55,130 nucleotides of DNA from Lachnospiraceae bacterium (GCA_024694625.1 JAILJP010000108.1:1-55130); one strand, 5' to 3'. Numbered from the stretch's first letter, positions 33,891 through 43,596 are shown. The notes: a model not told the origin generated them from the letters alone. Program-made: numbers and translations.

Positions 33891-35111
33891 TTATTCTCCT
33901 AATAATTTTTCCAGTTTATTCTGAGCTTCCCTCGCACACTCTCCCACGCTAAGCTCTCCATCAATCACTAGCTGTATCTCCTCTCCCAAAATCTCGCAGA
34001 ACTGACTCCACTCCGGAATCAGAGGACGATACTTTCCATTTTCCAAAGCATCACAAATCGCTTGATAATGAGGGTATTTTTCCAATACTTCCTGATTGTT
34101 CAGTGAAGAATATCTACAAGGAATTCCGCCATAGTCCACACTCTTTCTCTGCACTTTAGGGTCCATTAAATACTGCAGCAATTCCATTGTTTCCGTGGGG
34201 TGCTTGCTTTCAGAGGAAATCCCCAGTGTCCATACCCCGTAAACATTGGCGTTGTATCTGGCAGAATCTACTGTTGCCGCCCCATTCAAAGAGCAATAAT
34301 AAGCATTTGAGGTAGCAGAAGGCTGATACCATCCCGGCCAGCCAATGGCCATAGTTGCTTCTCCGGAATCAATCTTTGAAATCAATTCTTCTTTTTCACA
34401 GGCCTCTCCCGTTTTGATTAACTGCAAATAATAATACAATGCTTCTTTAAATTCTGAGGAATCAATAATGGGATGGTTTTCTTCATCTACAACCCATCCA
34501 CCATAGGACAATAGAATCGGCAGGAAATCCACAACCAGATTGTTGTTGGTATCTCCCCGATAGAGAAATCCCTTTCTTCCCTTTTCATTGGCAATTTCAC
34601 AGATTCGAATTAACTTTGCAACGGAATCTAAATCATCTTCCTCACAGCCAACGTCTTCCATTGCTGCTTTGTTGTACAGCAAAACCGTAACATTTCCAAA
34701 ATAGGGAACTGCATAGAGATTATTTTCATAATAAGAAATGGTAGTGGTCGCAGGTATAATGTCCTCGTCCAAAGAATAACCGTTTTCCGTTAAATTCATT
34801 AAACGATTATTCTCTCCAAACTCCGTAACCCACGAACCGTCTACCATGCAAAGATCAATATCATGCTTTTTATCCCCTTCAGCCAAGGCCCTGTAAAGAT
34901 CCTCTTCCGAGTATTCTAGGATTTGGAAAGAAACTTTATGTTCACTTTCATAGTACTTTAGGCACTCTTTTACCACCTCTGCATAAGTGCCTTCACGCAG
35001 AGCCAAGGTAAGTTCTACTTTGCCCTCCAATGATCTGTCACAGCCGCCAAAAACTGTACCACAGGAAAAAAGCAATCCAATTATAAGCAATACAGACAAG
35101 ATTCGCTTCAT
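33891..35111 (-). CDS. Extracellular solute-binding lipoprotein (family 1)
   Basis: A 406-residue substrate-binding protein like those of sugar ABC importers. The signal peptide has a hydrophobic core (about 4-18) and a possible lipobox at either LFSC or FGGC (Cys at about 17 or 24); the latter leaves CDRSLEGK as the mature start. The body has the alternating alpha/beta pattern of the family, with GWPGWYQP in the second lobe. No permease or ATPase genes follow; instead the giant hybrid kinase begins 25 bases downstream. Its job may be to present a ligand to that sensor rather than to a transporter. SD is GGGGAG. Confidence 0.85.
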   Translation of the reverse strand: MKRILSVLLIIGLLFSCGTVFGGCDRSLEGKVELTLALREGTYAEVVKECLKYYESEHKVSFQILEYSEEDLYRALAEGDKKHDIDLCMVDGSWVTEFGENNRLMNLTENGYSLDEDIIPATTTISYYENNLYAVPYFGNVTVLLYNKAAMEDVGCEEDDLDSVAKLIRICEIANEKGRKGFLYRGDTNNNLVVDFLPILLSYGGWVVDEENHPIIDSSEFKEALYYYLQLIKTGEACEKEELISKIDSGEATMAIGWPGWYQPSATSNAYYCSLNGAATVDSARYNANVYGVWTLGISSESKHPTETMELLQYLMDPKVQRKSVDYGGIPCRYSSLNNQEVLEKYPHYQAICDALENGKYRPLIPEWSQFCEILGEEIQLVIDGELSVGECAREAQNKLEKLLGE

Positions 35112-35166
35112 AAACTACTCTCCCCATTTATGTCAAAATCCTTGATATCCTTTTATATCGAATATT

Positions 35167-35844
35167 TTATTCTTTTTCTATTATCTCAAATTTTTGCAGG
35201 TTTTTGTAGATAGAATTTGCAGGAATTACTCCACGTACCATGGATAAAGGATAGACATTTGTGTGACTTCCGATTACTGTACCCGGATTTAATACACTGT
35301 TGCATCCCACTTCTACAAAATCCCCTAACATTGCTCCAAACTTCTTCAATCCTGTTTCGATTTTTTCGTCGGACTGGGTATCCTTTACCACTACCAATGT
35401 CTTATCACTTTTTACGTTGGAAGTAATGGAGCCGGCGCCCATATGGGAACGATAGCCCAAAACGGAATCTCCCACATAGTTGTAATGAGGCACCTGAACA
35501 TTGTTGAAAATAACGTCGTTTTTAATCTCAGTGGAATTTCCTACCACGCAGTTTTTTCCGATAATGGCCTTTCCACGGATAAAGGCTCCGGGACGAACTT
35601 CCGTACCTTCATCAATAATCAAAGGTCCATTCAAAGTAGCGGTAGGTGCGATGGTAACATCCTTTGCCACCCAGATGTCTTTTTCTCTTTGCTCAAATAC
35701 ATTTGGATCCAAGGTGGGACCCAGTTTTAAAATAAAGTTACCGATTTCAGAAAGGACCTCCCAGGGATAGGTCTTTCCTTCAAAAAGGTCCTTTGCTATG
35801 GTTTCGTTTAAGTCGTACATATTTGAAATTTTTGCTGTTTCCAT
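35167..35844 (-). CDS. Left-handed beta-helix (hexapeptide repeat) protein, GlmU C-terminal-like
   Basis: A 225-residue protein in which most of residues 60-210 are hexapeptide repeats ([LIV]-G-x4), for example IGKNCVVGNSTEIKNDV and IGSHTNVYPLSMV. These build a left-handed beta-helix as in sugar nucleotide acyl- or acetyltransferases and the C-terminal half of GlmU. It lacks the N-terminal uridylyltransferase domain, so the reaction is uncertain: an acetyltransferase on a UDP-sugar or similar is the best guess. It follows topB by 35 bases and precedes the solute-binding lipoprotein. Confidence 0.78.
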   Translation of the reverse strand: METAKISNMYDLNETIAKDLFEGKTYPWEVLSEIGNFILKLGPTLDPNVFEQREKDIWVAKDVTIAPTATLNGPLIIDEGTEVRPGAFIRGKAIIGKNCVVGNSTEIKNDVIFNNVQVPHYNYVGDSVLGYRSHMGAGSITSNVKSDKTLVVVKDTQSDEKIETGLKKFGAMLGDFVEVGCNSVLNPGTVIGSHTNVYPLSMVRGVIPANSIYKNLQKFEIIEKE

Positions 35845-35879
35845 TTTTTATTCCTTCTTACTTATTATTCCACAATGGT

Positions 35880-38018
35880 TTACTTTTCTTTTTTTGATGA
35901 TTTGGTCGCCTTTGGTACCGGCGCCTTTCCCTTGGATGCATCCGTCTTATAATACTGAGCCGCATGGTGGAAGTACTGATTCAGCTGATTTTGGTTGTAA
36001 AGATTCTTTACACCGTTGGTTTGCTCTGTCACATAGGCTTCCAGTTTTTCCATGTATTCATCGGATGTAACGCTTCCCTGGGTCACATAATCCAGACCCT
36101 TTTCCCAACTGGCCGTCAACTTTGGTGACAGCAGATTTCGAATGGAAAAAAATACCACATCATAAATCATTTCTCCCAAAAGTGTGGGGGTAATCACCTG
36201 GGTCTTTTTATTTAGCTGGATATAGCGATCCCGCTCCAACTTGGAGATAATCTCCGCTCTGGTAGCGGATGTTCCGATTCCGTTTCCTTTAATCTGCTCA
36301 CGAAGTTCTTCGTCTTCAATGAGATTACCTGCATTTTCCATCGCCAAAATAATGGAACCGGAGGTATAACGCTTAGGAGGCGAGGTCTCACCTTCTTTGA
36401 TTCCAAGGGTGGCAAAGGATACTTCCACTCCCTTTTTCACGGAATCAATCACTTCCCGAAGGTTTTGGTTTTCTTCCTCTTCTTCGTTTGTACTTTCTTC
36501 TCCCTCAGCCTCGGCACCAGCAAAAGCCTTTTCTCCGTCTTTGTCCTTTTTCTTTGAGAAGGTGTACTGCATCAGTGCCAAATATCCTTCATTCTTCAAA
36601 TATTTCTCTGAAGCAAAGAACTTTTCGCCGCTTGTGTCCACCGTAAGGCTTACCTTTTCATACTCTGCGGGAGGATAAAAAATCGCAAGGAAACGACGAA
36701 CAATAATCTCATATACGGACAACTCTGTCATACTCAGGCTCTTTAAGGCACCAAAGCCCTGTCCTGTAGGAATAATGGCGTAGTGGTCTGTGATTTGCTT
36801 GTCGTTTACGTACTTTGTCTTTTCCAAACCTTTGTAGCTTTCTTTGGAAAGAATCTCATCCACAAAGGGCTTCATCATATTTAAATTTCCAAGACCACGG
36901 ATATTTTTATCAATCTCCTTGGCAATAGCAGAGGAAAGCACTCTGGCATCGGTTCGCGGATAGGTCACCAGTTTCTTCTCGTACAGTGACTGAATATGTT
37001 CCAAAGTCTGTTCCGGAGAAATCTTAAACAACTTAGAACAGTCATTTTGGATTTCCGCAAGGTTGTAAAGAAGGGGCGGATTTTTCTTTTCCTTTTTCTT
37101 TTCTACCTTTTCTACGATTCCCACATTGGAAACCGGTGCAATATCCTCTTCATTAAAGTGTAATTCCTCCACAGGAAGCTCGGACACTTCGGAAATAAGA
37201 TTTAGGGCAGAAGACTTTTGGTTAAAGCCGTTTTCTTTGTAAAGCAGCGGGCTGTTGTAATACTTGGTTCCCTCTACTGCCTTCCACTCCAGATGGATGG
37301 AGGCTCCGGCCAAATCTGCCGTTCCCAAAACTCTGTAAAAAGGAGTCTTTTGAAAATCACGAATCTCCCGCTCTCTTTTTACCACCATTCCCTGAACACA
37401 GGTCATAACACGTCCCACCGCAATGGAACAGTACTTTTCATTTAAAAAAGCTGCCATGGTTCTTCCGTATTTCAAACTAAGCACTCTGGAAAAATTGATT
37501 CCCATGGAATAGTCGATTTTCGCACGAATATAGGCGGCGTCAGAAAGATTATTGTATTCACTTAAGGGCTTCGCCTCTTTGATTCCCCGTCGCATCTCTT
37601 CTTCGGTCTGGGAATCAATCCATACACGTCGCTCGTCTTTGTCATGTACTTGGGCCTCCTGGCGAACCAGACGGTAAATATACTCTCCTTCCCGTCCAGC
37701 ATCGGTGCAGACATAAATCGTTTCTACATCTTCACGATTCAAAAGGCCGCTGACAATACCAAACTGCTTCTTAGTGTTTGGCATGACTTCGTAGAGATAT
37801 TCCTTTGGCAAAAAAGGAATCGTATCCATAGACCAACGTTTTAATTTTTCATCATATACTTCCGGATAACTCATCCCCACCAGGTGTCCAACGCACCAGG
37901 TAACGATTACATTGTCCCCCTCCTGATATCCGTCGTGACGGGTCAGTCGTTCTCCCATTACCTCGGCAAAGGACTGTGCAACCGATGGTTTCTCCGCTAT
38001 AAACAAGGATTTTCCCAT
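35880..38018 (-). CDS. topB: DNA topoisomerase III (type IA)
   Basis: Single-strand-passing topoisomerase that decatenates and relaxes DNA. The Toprim domain is at the N-terminus (SLFIAEKPSVAQSFAE, with TDAGREGEYIYR near 105-117). The catalytic tyrosine is Y353 in VTYPRTDAR. The C-terminal third shows GIGTSATRAEII. There are no C-terminal zinc fingers; the protein ends in a Lys-rich tail (SSKKEK). At 712 residues it fits the Firmicutes TopB group. The start lies 1 base after the AAA-like gene's stop, so the two are coupled. Confidence 0.94.
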   Translation of the reverse strand: MGKSLFIAEKPSVAQSFAEVMGERLTRHDGYQEGDNVIVTWCVGHLVGMSYPEVYDEKLKRWSMDTIPFLPKEYLYEVMPNTKKQFGIVSGLLNREDVETIYVCTDAGREGEYIYRLVRQEAQVHDKDERRVWIDSQTEEEMRRGIKEAKPLSEYNNLSDAAYIRAKIDYSMGINFSRVLSLKYGRTMAAFLNEKYCSIAVGRVMTCVQGMVVKREREIRDFQKTPFYRVLGTADLAGASIHLEWKAVEGTKYYNSPLLYKENGFNQKSSALNLISEVSELPVEELHFNEEDIAPVSNVGIVEKVEKKKEKKNPPLLYNLAEIQNDCSKLFKISPEQTLEHIQSLYEKKLVTYPRTDARVLSSAIAKEIDKNIRGLGNLNMMKPFVDEILSKESYKGLEKTKYVNDKQITDHYAIIPTGQGFGALKSLSMTELSVYEIIVRRFLAIFYPPAEYEKVSLTVDTSGEKFFASEKYLKNEGYLALMQYTFSKKKDKDGEKAFAGAEAEGEESTNEEEEENQNLREVIDSVKKGVEVSFATLGIKEGETSPPKRYTSGSIILAMENAGNLIEDEELREQIKGNGIGTSATRAEIISKLERDRYIQLNKKTQVITPTLLGEMIYDVVFFSIRNLLSPKLTASWEKGLDYVTQGSVTSDEYMEKLEAYVTEQTNGVKNLYNQNQLNQYFHHAAQYYKTDASKGKAPVPKATKSSKKEK

Positions 38019-38019
38019 A

Positions 38020-39381
38020 TTAAAGTTCCTTCATATCTACAAGAACCACAGTAGGTTCTTCTTTTTCCAATTCCTGTAAACGATGATCAAAGGCTGTAGC
38101 CGAAAAGAGATAGGTCACCCTTGCATGAACTCTGGCCTGTTTCATGTTGTACAAAAGATTTTGATAATCGTCAAAATCCAGGCTCTCCTTTGTCCAGTTG
38201 CAAATACCAACTACGCTTTCCCGCTCATCATCCTGGCCGATGATATCAATGGTACCCTCTTTTCCAATCCAAGTACCGGTCTGGGCAATACGAATAGGGG
38301 TCTTTCCAACCATATTTAAAAGACCTAAATATTCTCCACAAACCTTTACAAAGTAAGGAGTTAAATATGAATTTAATTCCTTTTCGATATAGGCATCATA
38401 AAACTCCTCTGTGGACATAATCCAAAGGTCGGACTGATTGGGATATACAAACTTAAACCAAAAATGAAGAAATGGATTTTTGATTCGATAAATTCCTTTT
38501 TGGGTATTGTTCCATCCTCCGGTTTCAAAAGAAACCACCTTCTCGATCACATCAAAGGCTGCCAGGTTTTTCAGATAGACAGAAATCTTGGCTCTAGAAT
38601 AACCGGTAAACTGATAAAGATCATTTAACTTTTCGTTTCCAATGGCCATTGCATACAAAATGGTATCGTAAACAGAAAGTTCTCGAAGTTCCTTGGCAAT
38701 AAAGTCCTCTGCTTCGTTGTGCAAACTTCCATAGGGATGCAAAATAAGATTGCAGATATTTTCCCGAACACTCTTTTGGGAACTCCAACGGTTGAGATAG
38801 GTGGGACAGCCTCCCAAAACACCGTATACCGCTACTGCATCTGCCACGGAATACTCCGGAAAGGCACGAACGATATCCAAAAAGCGGAACTCCTGAAGCT
38901 CCATCATTTGATCGATTGCCCCTACGTCTGTTCCCAAAACATCATCCATGTTTTGTCTGGTCCAAGCCAGAGAAGACGTCATCAAAACAATCATCACCGG
39001 TCCCGGATAGAGACGCTTATTTTTAAGATTTAAGATACTTTGATAAAAAGAGGCATCCTTTTTCGCTATGGTTTGAAATTCATCAATTACCACAACAAGC
39101 TTGGAGGCATCACCACTTTTGATCCTGGTAAAGCATTCGTCATAGCTGTTTTTCAAAAGCTTTACATCAAAGGTTTTTTCCACTTCTTTTTTAAGCTGAG
39201 CCAACTGCTCTTCTGCAGAAGCGTTTCGACCTCTGTAATAGAAATGCTTTTTGTCCCGACAAAAGTTTAAAACCAATCGTTCTTTCTCGCTTCGGGTATT
39301 TCCGCTGATTAAAACGATTTGATTCCCGGTGCTTTCATATATCGTTTGTAATGTTTTTAACTCACTTGTTCTGGAAACCAT
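38020..39381 (-). CDS. Archaeal-type AAA ATPase with DUF234-like C-terminus, active-site motifs degraded
   Basis: A 453-residue member of the ATPase_2 + DUF234 family. The usual P-loop GxxxxGK[ST] is replaced by GNTRSEKE (residues 27-34): the second Gly and the Ser/Thr are both Glu. A Walker B-like segment remains (LVVVIDEFQ, near residue 98). A winged-helix region (about 235-285, with GYSRAKISVYLKNL) precedes the nuclease-like DUF234 domain. There the typical ECKW is read as ICNW, so the ExK catalytic pair is gone too. It may be a non-catalytic regulator or DNA-binding protein. It is coupled to topB, 1 base downstream. SD is GAGGATGAAC. Confidence 0.8.
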   Translation of the reverse strand: MVSRTSELKTLQTIYESTGNQIVLISGNTRSEKERLVLNFCRDKKHFYYRGRNASAEEQLAQLKKEVEKTFDVKLLKNSYDECFTRIKSGDASKLVVVIDEFQTIAKKDASFYQSILNLKNKRLYPGPVMIVLMTSSLAWTRQNMDDVLGTDVGAIDQMMELQEFRFLDIVRAFPEYSVADAVAVYGVLGGCPTYLNRWSSQKSVRENICNLILHPYGSLHNEAEDFIAKELRELSVYDTILYAMAIGNEKLNDLYQFTGYSRAKISVYLKNLAAFDVIEKVVSFETGGWNNTQKGIYRIKNPFLHFWFKFVYPNQSDLWIMSTEEFYDAYIEKELNSYLTPYFVKVCGEYLGLLNMVGKTPIRIAQTGTWIGKEGTIDIIGQDDERESVVGICNWTKESLDFDDYQNLLYNMKQARVHARVTYLFSATAFDHRLQELEKEEPTVVLVDMKEL

Positions 39382-39467
39382 AGTTCATCCTCTTTCCTTC
39401 CTTCATTTCTATTTATTATACTAAAACCAACCGCAAAATAAAATATAAATTTAATAAAACTGCTCAT

Positions 39468-39490
39468 AAAAAAAGAGCGCCGAAGCGCTC
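39468..39490 (-). terminator. Intrinsic terminator after pepT
   Basis: On the minus strand GAGCGC, a TTCG loop and GCGCTC are followed by T7. It lies 24 bases past the pepT stop. Confidence 0.9.
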
Positions 39491-39513
39491 CTTTTCATAA
39501 TCAAAATCTTCGT

Positions 39514-40731
39514 TTACATTGCATGACTCATAATATAGGTAATAATCTTTACCATTGTCTCCATACCTTCTACGGTGCAGTGTTCAAAAGGACCGTGGAA
39601 TCCGTATCCGCCGGTTCCAAGGTTTGGACAGGGAAGTCCCTTAAAGGAAAGGTTCGCTCCGTCTGTACCGCCACGAATCGCTTCAGAAATAGGAGTTAAG
39701 CCCTGAGCTGAAATTGCTTCTTTTGCCAAATCCACGATTTCCATATGATCTTTAATGACAGAAATCATATTGTCATAGGTATGGGTGATGGTAAGCTGAA
39801 CAGTTCCTTCCCCATAGATTTGATTGAACTCTTTTTCCAAACCACGGAGAGTCTCAAATCTACCTTCCAAAATCTTTTTGTCATGATCTCTCAAAATATA
39901 AGAAAGGGTAGCCTTTTCTACATTTCCTTCCATATCAGTCAAATGATAGAATCCCTCTCTGCCTTCTGTGGTAGCAGGAGTCTCAGTTAAAAGAGGTAAA
40001 CGCATAGCGATTTCACAACCAATACGGGAGGCATTCACCATAATATCCTTTGCCTCACCGGGGTGAACGTTTTTACCATGGATTTCAAATTCTGCAGATG
40101 CAGCATTGAAGTTTTCATATGCCACTTCGTTTTCGCAGCTTCCGTCTACGGTATAAGCAAAATCTGCCTTACAAATATCCATATCAAAGTTCAAAGAACC
40201 CTCTCCGATTTCTTCATCGGGAGTGAAACAAATCCACAAAGGTCCGTGGGGAATGTTTTCCTGAATCAAAGTCTCTATAGCAGTAACGATTTCCGCAACG
40301 CCAGCCTTGTCGTCACAACCCAAAAGAGAGGTTCCGTCTGTAGTAATCAATGTACGGCCTTTTAAAGAAGGCAAATGGGGAAAATCCTTTACAGAAAGAA
40401 CTGCGCCGGTTCCCTGAAGCACTACATCCTTACCGTCATAGTTTTCGATGGTCTGAGGATGCACATCCTTTCCGTTATAATCCGGAGCGGTGTCCATGTG
40501 GGAAACAAAGGCGATGGTCTTTTTGTCTTCCATTCCTTTTGTTGCAGGCAAAAATCCATATACATAACAAGTATCGGAAAGGGTTACCTGCTCCAATCCT
40601 AAATCCTTTAATTCTTTTTCCAACATACGTGCCAAATCAAATTCTCTTTCGGCAGAAGGATGTAATCCACTGTCCTCATCTGATGTGGTATGTACACTGA
40701 TGTAATTGAAAAATCTGTCTTTTACGTTCAT
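39514..40731 (-). CDS. pepT: Peptidase T (tripeptide aminopeptidase)
   Basis: Cytoplasmic M20-family zinc enzyme that removes the N-terminal residue of tripeptides. Dinuclear-metal motifs are visible: SHMDTAPD, GCDDKAG, the catalytic Glu pair TPDEEIGEG and the C-terminal TDGANLSFKGLPCPNLGTGG. The length of 405 residues fits. I chose ATG 40731 (MNVKDRFFNYISVHTTSD), which matches the family start; its SD (AGAAGAAG) is weak. Upstream in-frame ATG and GTG codons would add 15 to 22 residues encoded by a perfect hairpin (GCAAATCC/GGATTTGC, 40742-40761). The gene is transcribed alone after a terminator at 40783. Confidence 0.93.
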   Translation of the reverse strand: MNVKDRFFNYISVHTTSDEDSGLHPSAEREFDLARMLEKELKDLGLEQVTLSDTCYVYGFLPATKGMEDKKTIAFVSHMDTAPDYNGKDVHPQTIENYDGKDVVLQGTGAVLSVKDFPHLPSLKGRTLITTDGTSLLGCDDKAGVAEIVTAIETLIQENIPHGPLWICFTPDEEIGEGSLNFDMDICKADFAYTVDGSCENEVAYENFNAASAEFEIHGKNVHPGEAKDIMVNASRIGCEIAMRLPLLTETPATTEGREGFYHLTDMEGNVEKATLSYILRDHDKKILEGRFETLRGLEKEFNQIYGEGTVQLTITHTYDNMISVIKDHMEIVDLAKEAISAQGLTPISEAIRGGTDGANLSFKGLPCPNLGTGGYGFHGPFEHCTVEGMETMVKIITYIMSHAM

Positions 40732-40782
40732 GTCTTCTTCTGCAAATCCCAATGGATTTGCTTTTCCTTTTCTCATAGTAAA

Positions 40783-40804
40783 AGTCCCGGTTTTCACCGA
40801 GACT
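40783..40804 (-). terminator. Intrinsic terminator of the alpha/beta hydrolase gene
   Basis: On the minus strand AGTCTCGG, a TGAAAA loop and CCGGGACT make an 8-bp stem with one G-U pair, followed by TTTT. It lies 16 bases past the hydrolase stop. Confidence 0.75.
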
Positions 40805-40819
40805 CCCCTAATATTCTAT

Positions 40820-41761
40820 TTACATTTTTTCTAAAAGCCATGCGTAGATGTAATCGTAAACGCTTTGTCTTTCAACTTCGTTTAAAATTTCATGACGCAT
40901 TCCGTCGAATAAATGAAGTGTAACATCCTTCACGCCGGCCTGTTTGTAGGTATCGTAAGCAGTTTGTACACCTACGGATAAATCACCTACAGGATCATCA
41001 GCACCGGATACGAATAACAAAGGAATATCCTTTGACATCTTTTCAACGTTTTCAAGCTTGCTAACAAAACCGGAAGAATTTACCAACAAACGATATCCGT
41101 TTAAAGAGAAGGTAAAGGTATCTTTTGGATCTGAATAGTATTTCTTTACGCTTTCTACATTGGTAGATAACCAGCTCTTTTCCGGAACAGAACCGTCTGT
41201 AGAAAATCCCTTGTAAGAATCTCCATACATCATATTTACAACCATCTTGGATGTACCATTCCATCCCTTGAAGGTTTTCAAAATATTTAATACGGTCATT
41301 CCCATTTTGGCTAGGCTTTCGGGAGTAGTACCGGTACCCATAATAACGGCTCCGTTTACACCCTTAAACTCATTGGCTTTTAAAATCAACATATGGCGAA
41401 GCAAATAAGAGCCCATGGAATGTCCTAAAATAAAGTAGGGCAAATTGGGATACTGCTCTTTAATGATTTTGTAGTTGGAAAACATATCTTCCACCATAGT
41501 CTCACTAGGTGTATCTGTATGCATGATTCCCCAGTCATCATGACTCTTTACGGATTCACCATGAGCGATATGATCATGTCCCATAACCACAAATCCCTTA
41601 CTGTTTAAAAACTGGGCAAATTCATCATATCTTTCAATATATTCAATCATACCGTGAACCAATTGGATTACTGCTACCGGCTCTGTATCCGGTGTCCACT
41701 TCACGCCATGAATCTTTGTTTGTTCCTTGTCAGACGAATTAAAATTATAGTACTCTTTCAC
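40820..41761 (-). CDS. Alpha/beta hydrolase, lysophospholipase-like
   Basis: A 313-residue serine hydrolase of the monoacylglycerol lipase/lysophospholipase (Hydrolase_4) type. The nucleophile elbow is GHSMGS; the acid is likely the Asp in GADDPVGD and the His the one in DGMRHEILNE. The oxyanion-side motif is LVHGMIEYIERYDEFA. It has no signal peptide, so a cytoplasmic lipid or ester substrate is likely. It starts at GTG (41761), preceded by GGAGG with 8-nt spacing. It is a single gene with its own terminator. Confidence 0.88.
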   Translation of the reverse strand: MKEYYNFNSSDKEQTKIHGVKWTPDTEPVAVIQLVHGMIEYIERYDEFAQFLNSKGFVVMGHDHIAHGESVKSHDDWGIMHTDTPSETMVEDMFSNYKIIKEQYPNLPYFILGHSMGSYLLRHMLILKANEFKGVNGAVIMGTGTTPESLAKMGMTVLNILKTFKGWNGTSKMVVNMMYGDSYKGFSTDGSVPEKSWLSTNVESVKKYYSDPKDTFTFSLNGYRLLVNSSGFVSKLENVEKMSKDIPLLFVSGADDPVGDLSVGVQTAYDTYKQAGVKDVTLHLFDGMRHEILNEVERQSVYDYIYAWLLEKM

Positions 41762-41832
41762 TTGCCTTTTCCTCCCTCTTGGGCAATTTTCTATACCCCA
41801 TACTCTATCATTTTAAAGGTTTTATATTGAAA

Positions 41833-43596
41833 TTACAACAAATAATCCTCGATGATAATCTGTACAGAACGCTTTCCACGGAACTCATTTATCTGTGGAT
41901 AATAAGCCAAGGAAACTCTCATATCATTGCCTCTTTGTCCAAAGGCGTTTTCTAGGCTTTCTTTAGAAAACTTTTCTTCCAAACGACGAAGAAACTCCTC
42001 AGAATCCCCGAAATATAATCCGTCAACAGACCCCACTTCCGTTTGAAATGTAAACTTCAAATACTGCTTTTCTTTTCCGATTCTTGTGATGGAAGCAATG
42101 GGTACCTGGCTGGCTGCAAATGAAGGTTTGGGATTTTTGTTTCCAAAGGGCTCTAACACTTCCAATTCTTCAATCATCTTTGGATGCTTTAAAAGATAGG
42201 ACAAGTCCAAAGCCATATCAAATTCAAACTTTGGAATTAAATCCTCTTTTGAAAGATTGGCTTTTTCATTCATAGCTTTTCGGAAGGGTTCCACATCTTC
42301 TTTTTTTAAAGAAAGTCCCGCTGCCATGGGATGACCGCCAAACTTCAAGAGATACTCCCTGCATTCATTCATCTTTTCAAACATGGAATAGGCTTCGATG
42401 CTTCGACCAGAACCCTTTACGCAGTCTGCACCGTCAGACAATACAAAGGTAGGACGGTAATACTTTTCTTTTATATGACCGGCCACCAGACCGCAAAGGC
42501 TCTCGTGAAGATTTGGAATATAAAGAACCAATACCTCATCCTCTTCCAAGTGCTGCTCTTCCATTAACTGAAGGGCTTTTACATCCCCTTCTTTTGTCAT
42601 AGCCTTTCGTTCTTCATTTATGGACACCAGCTCCTCGGCTTTTTGAATCGCTCGTCCTTCATCTGTTTCCAAAAGAAGTTCCAAGGCCATATCCGCAGTT
42701 TCCAATCTTCCGGAAGCATTAAAACAAGGTCCCAACACAAAGCCCAAATGATATGCGCTAAGAGAAGCTCCATCCAATTTACACTGACGAATCAAGGCAC
42801 GAAGGCCAGTATTTTTGGTATTTTCCAAAGCAACCAGACCATGCTTTACCACGATTCGGTTTTCATCCCGAAGAGGCATAATATCCCCAACGGTGGCAAA
42901 GGCTGCATTTTCCAAAAACTCCCAGGCTTCCTCTTCAGAAATGCCACAAACTTCATACAACAATGTGACGAATTTCCATGCTACCATTCCTCCGCAGATT
43001 TCCGGATAAGGATAGGTATCACTGCATTGATGGGGATCCACCACTACCGTTGCAGGAACCAAGCGCTCCACCTTTTTTCCATCCACCTCATCAAAGGGAA
43101 TCTGGTGGTGATCGGTAATTACGATTTCCATTCCCAATTCATTGGCTTTTTCCACTGCCGAAAAGGCTGCAATTCCGTTATCACAGGTGATGATTACTTC
43201 CACCCCATCCTCATGTGCCGAAGCCACCATCTCCGGATTGATGCCATATCCGTCCTCAATACGTCTGGGAATGGCATAGCTTACAGCTCCTCCCACACGG
43301 CGAATTCCGGAGTATAAAATATAGGTGGAGTTAATTCCGTCTATATCATAGTCGCCAATGACGCGAATCTTTTTGTTATCTTCCACGGCTTTTTTGATTA
43401 CCGCTACCGCCTGTTCCATATTTTTCATGGATTTTGGGCTGTGAATGCCGGATTTTTCGCAACGCAAAAAGGAAGCAAAATCTGCTTCCTTTATATCACG
43501 ATTTATGAATAATCTGGCAATAACGGGATCGATTTGATACTTTTTAGAAAGTGCCAAAAAATCTCCGCCTTTTCGAATTTCGTACCAGTTAGCCAT
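41833..43596 (-). CDS. recJ: Single-stranded-DNA exonuclease RecJ
   Basis: 5'-3' exonuclease of the DHH family used in recombination and mismatch repair. Motifs are VIGDYDIDGINS (motif I), the DHH triad D162-H163-H164 in VITDHHQIP, and the DHHA1 segment around KGSGRSIEAY and GGHPMAAG. At 587 residues it is close to standard length; the C-terminus holds the OB-fold (about 450-587). Its ATG overlaps the MarR/OhrR stop by one base (TAATG), so translation is coupled to a redox-type regulator gene. Confidence 0.94.
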   Translation of the reverse strand: MANWYEIRKGGDFLALSKKYQIDPVIARLFINRDIKEADFASFLRCEKSGIHSPKSMKNMEQAVAVIKKAVEDNKKIRVIGDYDIDGINSTYILYSGIRRVGGAVSYAIPRRIEDGYGINPEMVASAHEDGVEVIITCDNGIAAFSAVEKANELGMEIVITDHHQIPFDEVDGKKVERLVPATVVVDPHQCSDTYPYPEICGGMVAWKFVTLLYEVCGISEEEAWEFLENAAFATVGDIMPLRDENRIVVKHGLVALENTKNTGLRALIRQCKLDGASLSAYHLGFVLGPCFNASGRLETADMALELLLETDEGRAIQKAEELVSINEERKAMTKEGDVKALQLMEEQHLEEDEVLVLYIPNLHESLCGLVAGHIKEKYYRPTFVLSDGADCVKGSGRSIEAYSMFEKMNECREYLLKFGGHPMAAGLSLKKEDVEPFRKAMNEKANLSKEDLIPKFEFDMALDLSYLLKHPKMIEELEVLEPFGNKNPKPSFAASQVPIASITRIGKEKQYLKFTFQTEVGSVDGLYFGDSEEFLRRLEEKFSKESLENAFGQRGNDMRVSLAYYPQINEFRGKRSVQIIIEDYLL

